64,000 bases of DNA, taken from assembly GCF_019243775.1 (NCBI RefSeq), contig NZ_CP069157.1, positions 620,001-684,000 of the forward strand, written 5' to 3'. Of this stretch, positions 61,842 through 64,000 are shown piece by piece. A program made the position numbers and the translations under genes. Under the pieces are notes generated by a model. It worked only from the letters and a program-made list of their open reading frames with translations. It was not told the origin of the DNA and did not search any database. This DNA is from Morganella morganii. GTDB taxonomy: Bacteria; Pseudomonadota; Gammaproteobacteria; Enterobacterales; Enterobacteriaceae. Position 1 is the first letter of the stretch; every line of letters begins with the position of its first letter.

Positions 61842-61869
61842 AAAAAAGACCGCGAAAGCGGTCTTTTTT
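61842..61869. terminator. Bidirectional terminator sspB/gltD
   Basis: Perfect 12-bp stem AAAAAAGACCGC / GCGGTCTTTTTT with a GAAA tetraloop; T6 in both directions. Confidence 0.95.
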
Positions 61870-61904
61870 GCATTTAAGGCAGCATGATCAGGTAATTACT
61901 CTGC

Positions 61905-64000
<2,096 letters not shown>

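Overview
This is a chromosomal window from an enterobacterium of the order Enterobacterales, most likely the genus Morganella. The reasons are: most proteins are close to their Escherichia coli orthologues, the gene order is of the Morganellaceae/Yersinia kind, and base composition is near 50% G+C, too high for Proteus, Providencia or Xenorhabdus. The genus assignment is inference. I see no tRNA, rRNA, insertion sequence, prophage or CRISPR array.

Left part (1-9.9 kb), the accessory-like region: the 3' part of dcuB; an orphan chemoreceptor with a textbook sigma-28 promoter; an ATZ/TRZ-type amidohydrolase behind a perfect inverted repeat; a TonB siderophore receptor with a Fur-box-like site; an MFS exporter divergent from a MarR regulator with two matching operators; and a small unknown protein.

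Core housekeeping (9.9-29.6 kb): dusB-fis, prmA, aroQ-accB-accC on the minus strand. Then, on the plus strand, mreBCD-maf-rng-yhdP-nit-tldD, which runs by overlapping codons into a secreted barnase-type ribonuclease and its barstar inhibitor. darP (yjgA) and pmbA (tldE) follow, so the two TldD/E subunits lie within about 1.5 kb of each other.

29.6-33.3 kb: a second iron-uptake unit on the minus strand (TonB receptor plus periplasmic binding protein, stop and start almost touching), preceded by a Fur-like box and by a 41-codon small ORF with its own Shine-Dalgarno sequence and a strong terminator.

33.3-47.1 kb: envelope and nitrogen-PTS core. Minus strand: yrbG-kdsD-kdsC-lptC-lptA-lptB-rpoN-hpf-ptsN-rapZ-ptsO and rnk (LPS transport, Kdo synthesis, sigma-54, PTS-Ntr). 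Plus strand: mlaFEDCB-ibaG-murA (phospholipid transport and peptidoglycan precursor synthesis).

47.2-57.3 kb: degS and degQ, neighbours in E. coli, are separated here by a sulfur block of tauABCD (taurine uptake and desulfonation to sulfite) divergent from cysJI (sulfite to sulfide), with no cysH beside it. degQ carries a 14-A homopolymer at its 5' end and a sigma-E-like promoter.

57.5-64 kb: zapG (yhcB), zapE, rplM-rpsI, sspAB and gltD plus the 3' end of gltB.

The main anomalies are single-A expansions in homopolymers that put fis (3' end) and mreB (5' end) out of frame; deleting one A restores exactly the family lengths (98 and 347 residues). They are either sequence errors or real slippage sites. 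Together with the degQ A14 tract they deserve raw-read inspection. The other leading points are the barnase with two cysteines at the positions of a known engineered disulfide, the 41-codon small ORF, and the taurine-to-sulfide block.
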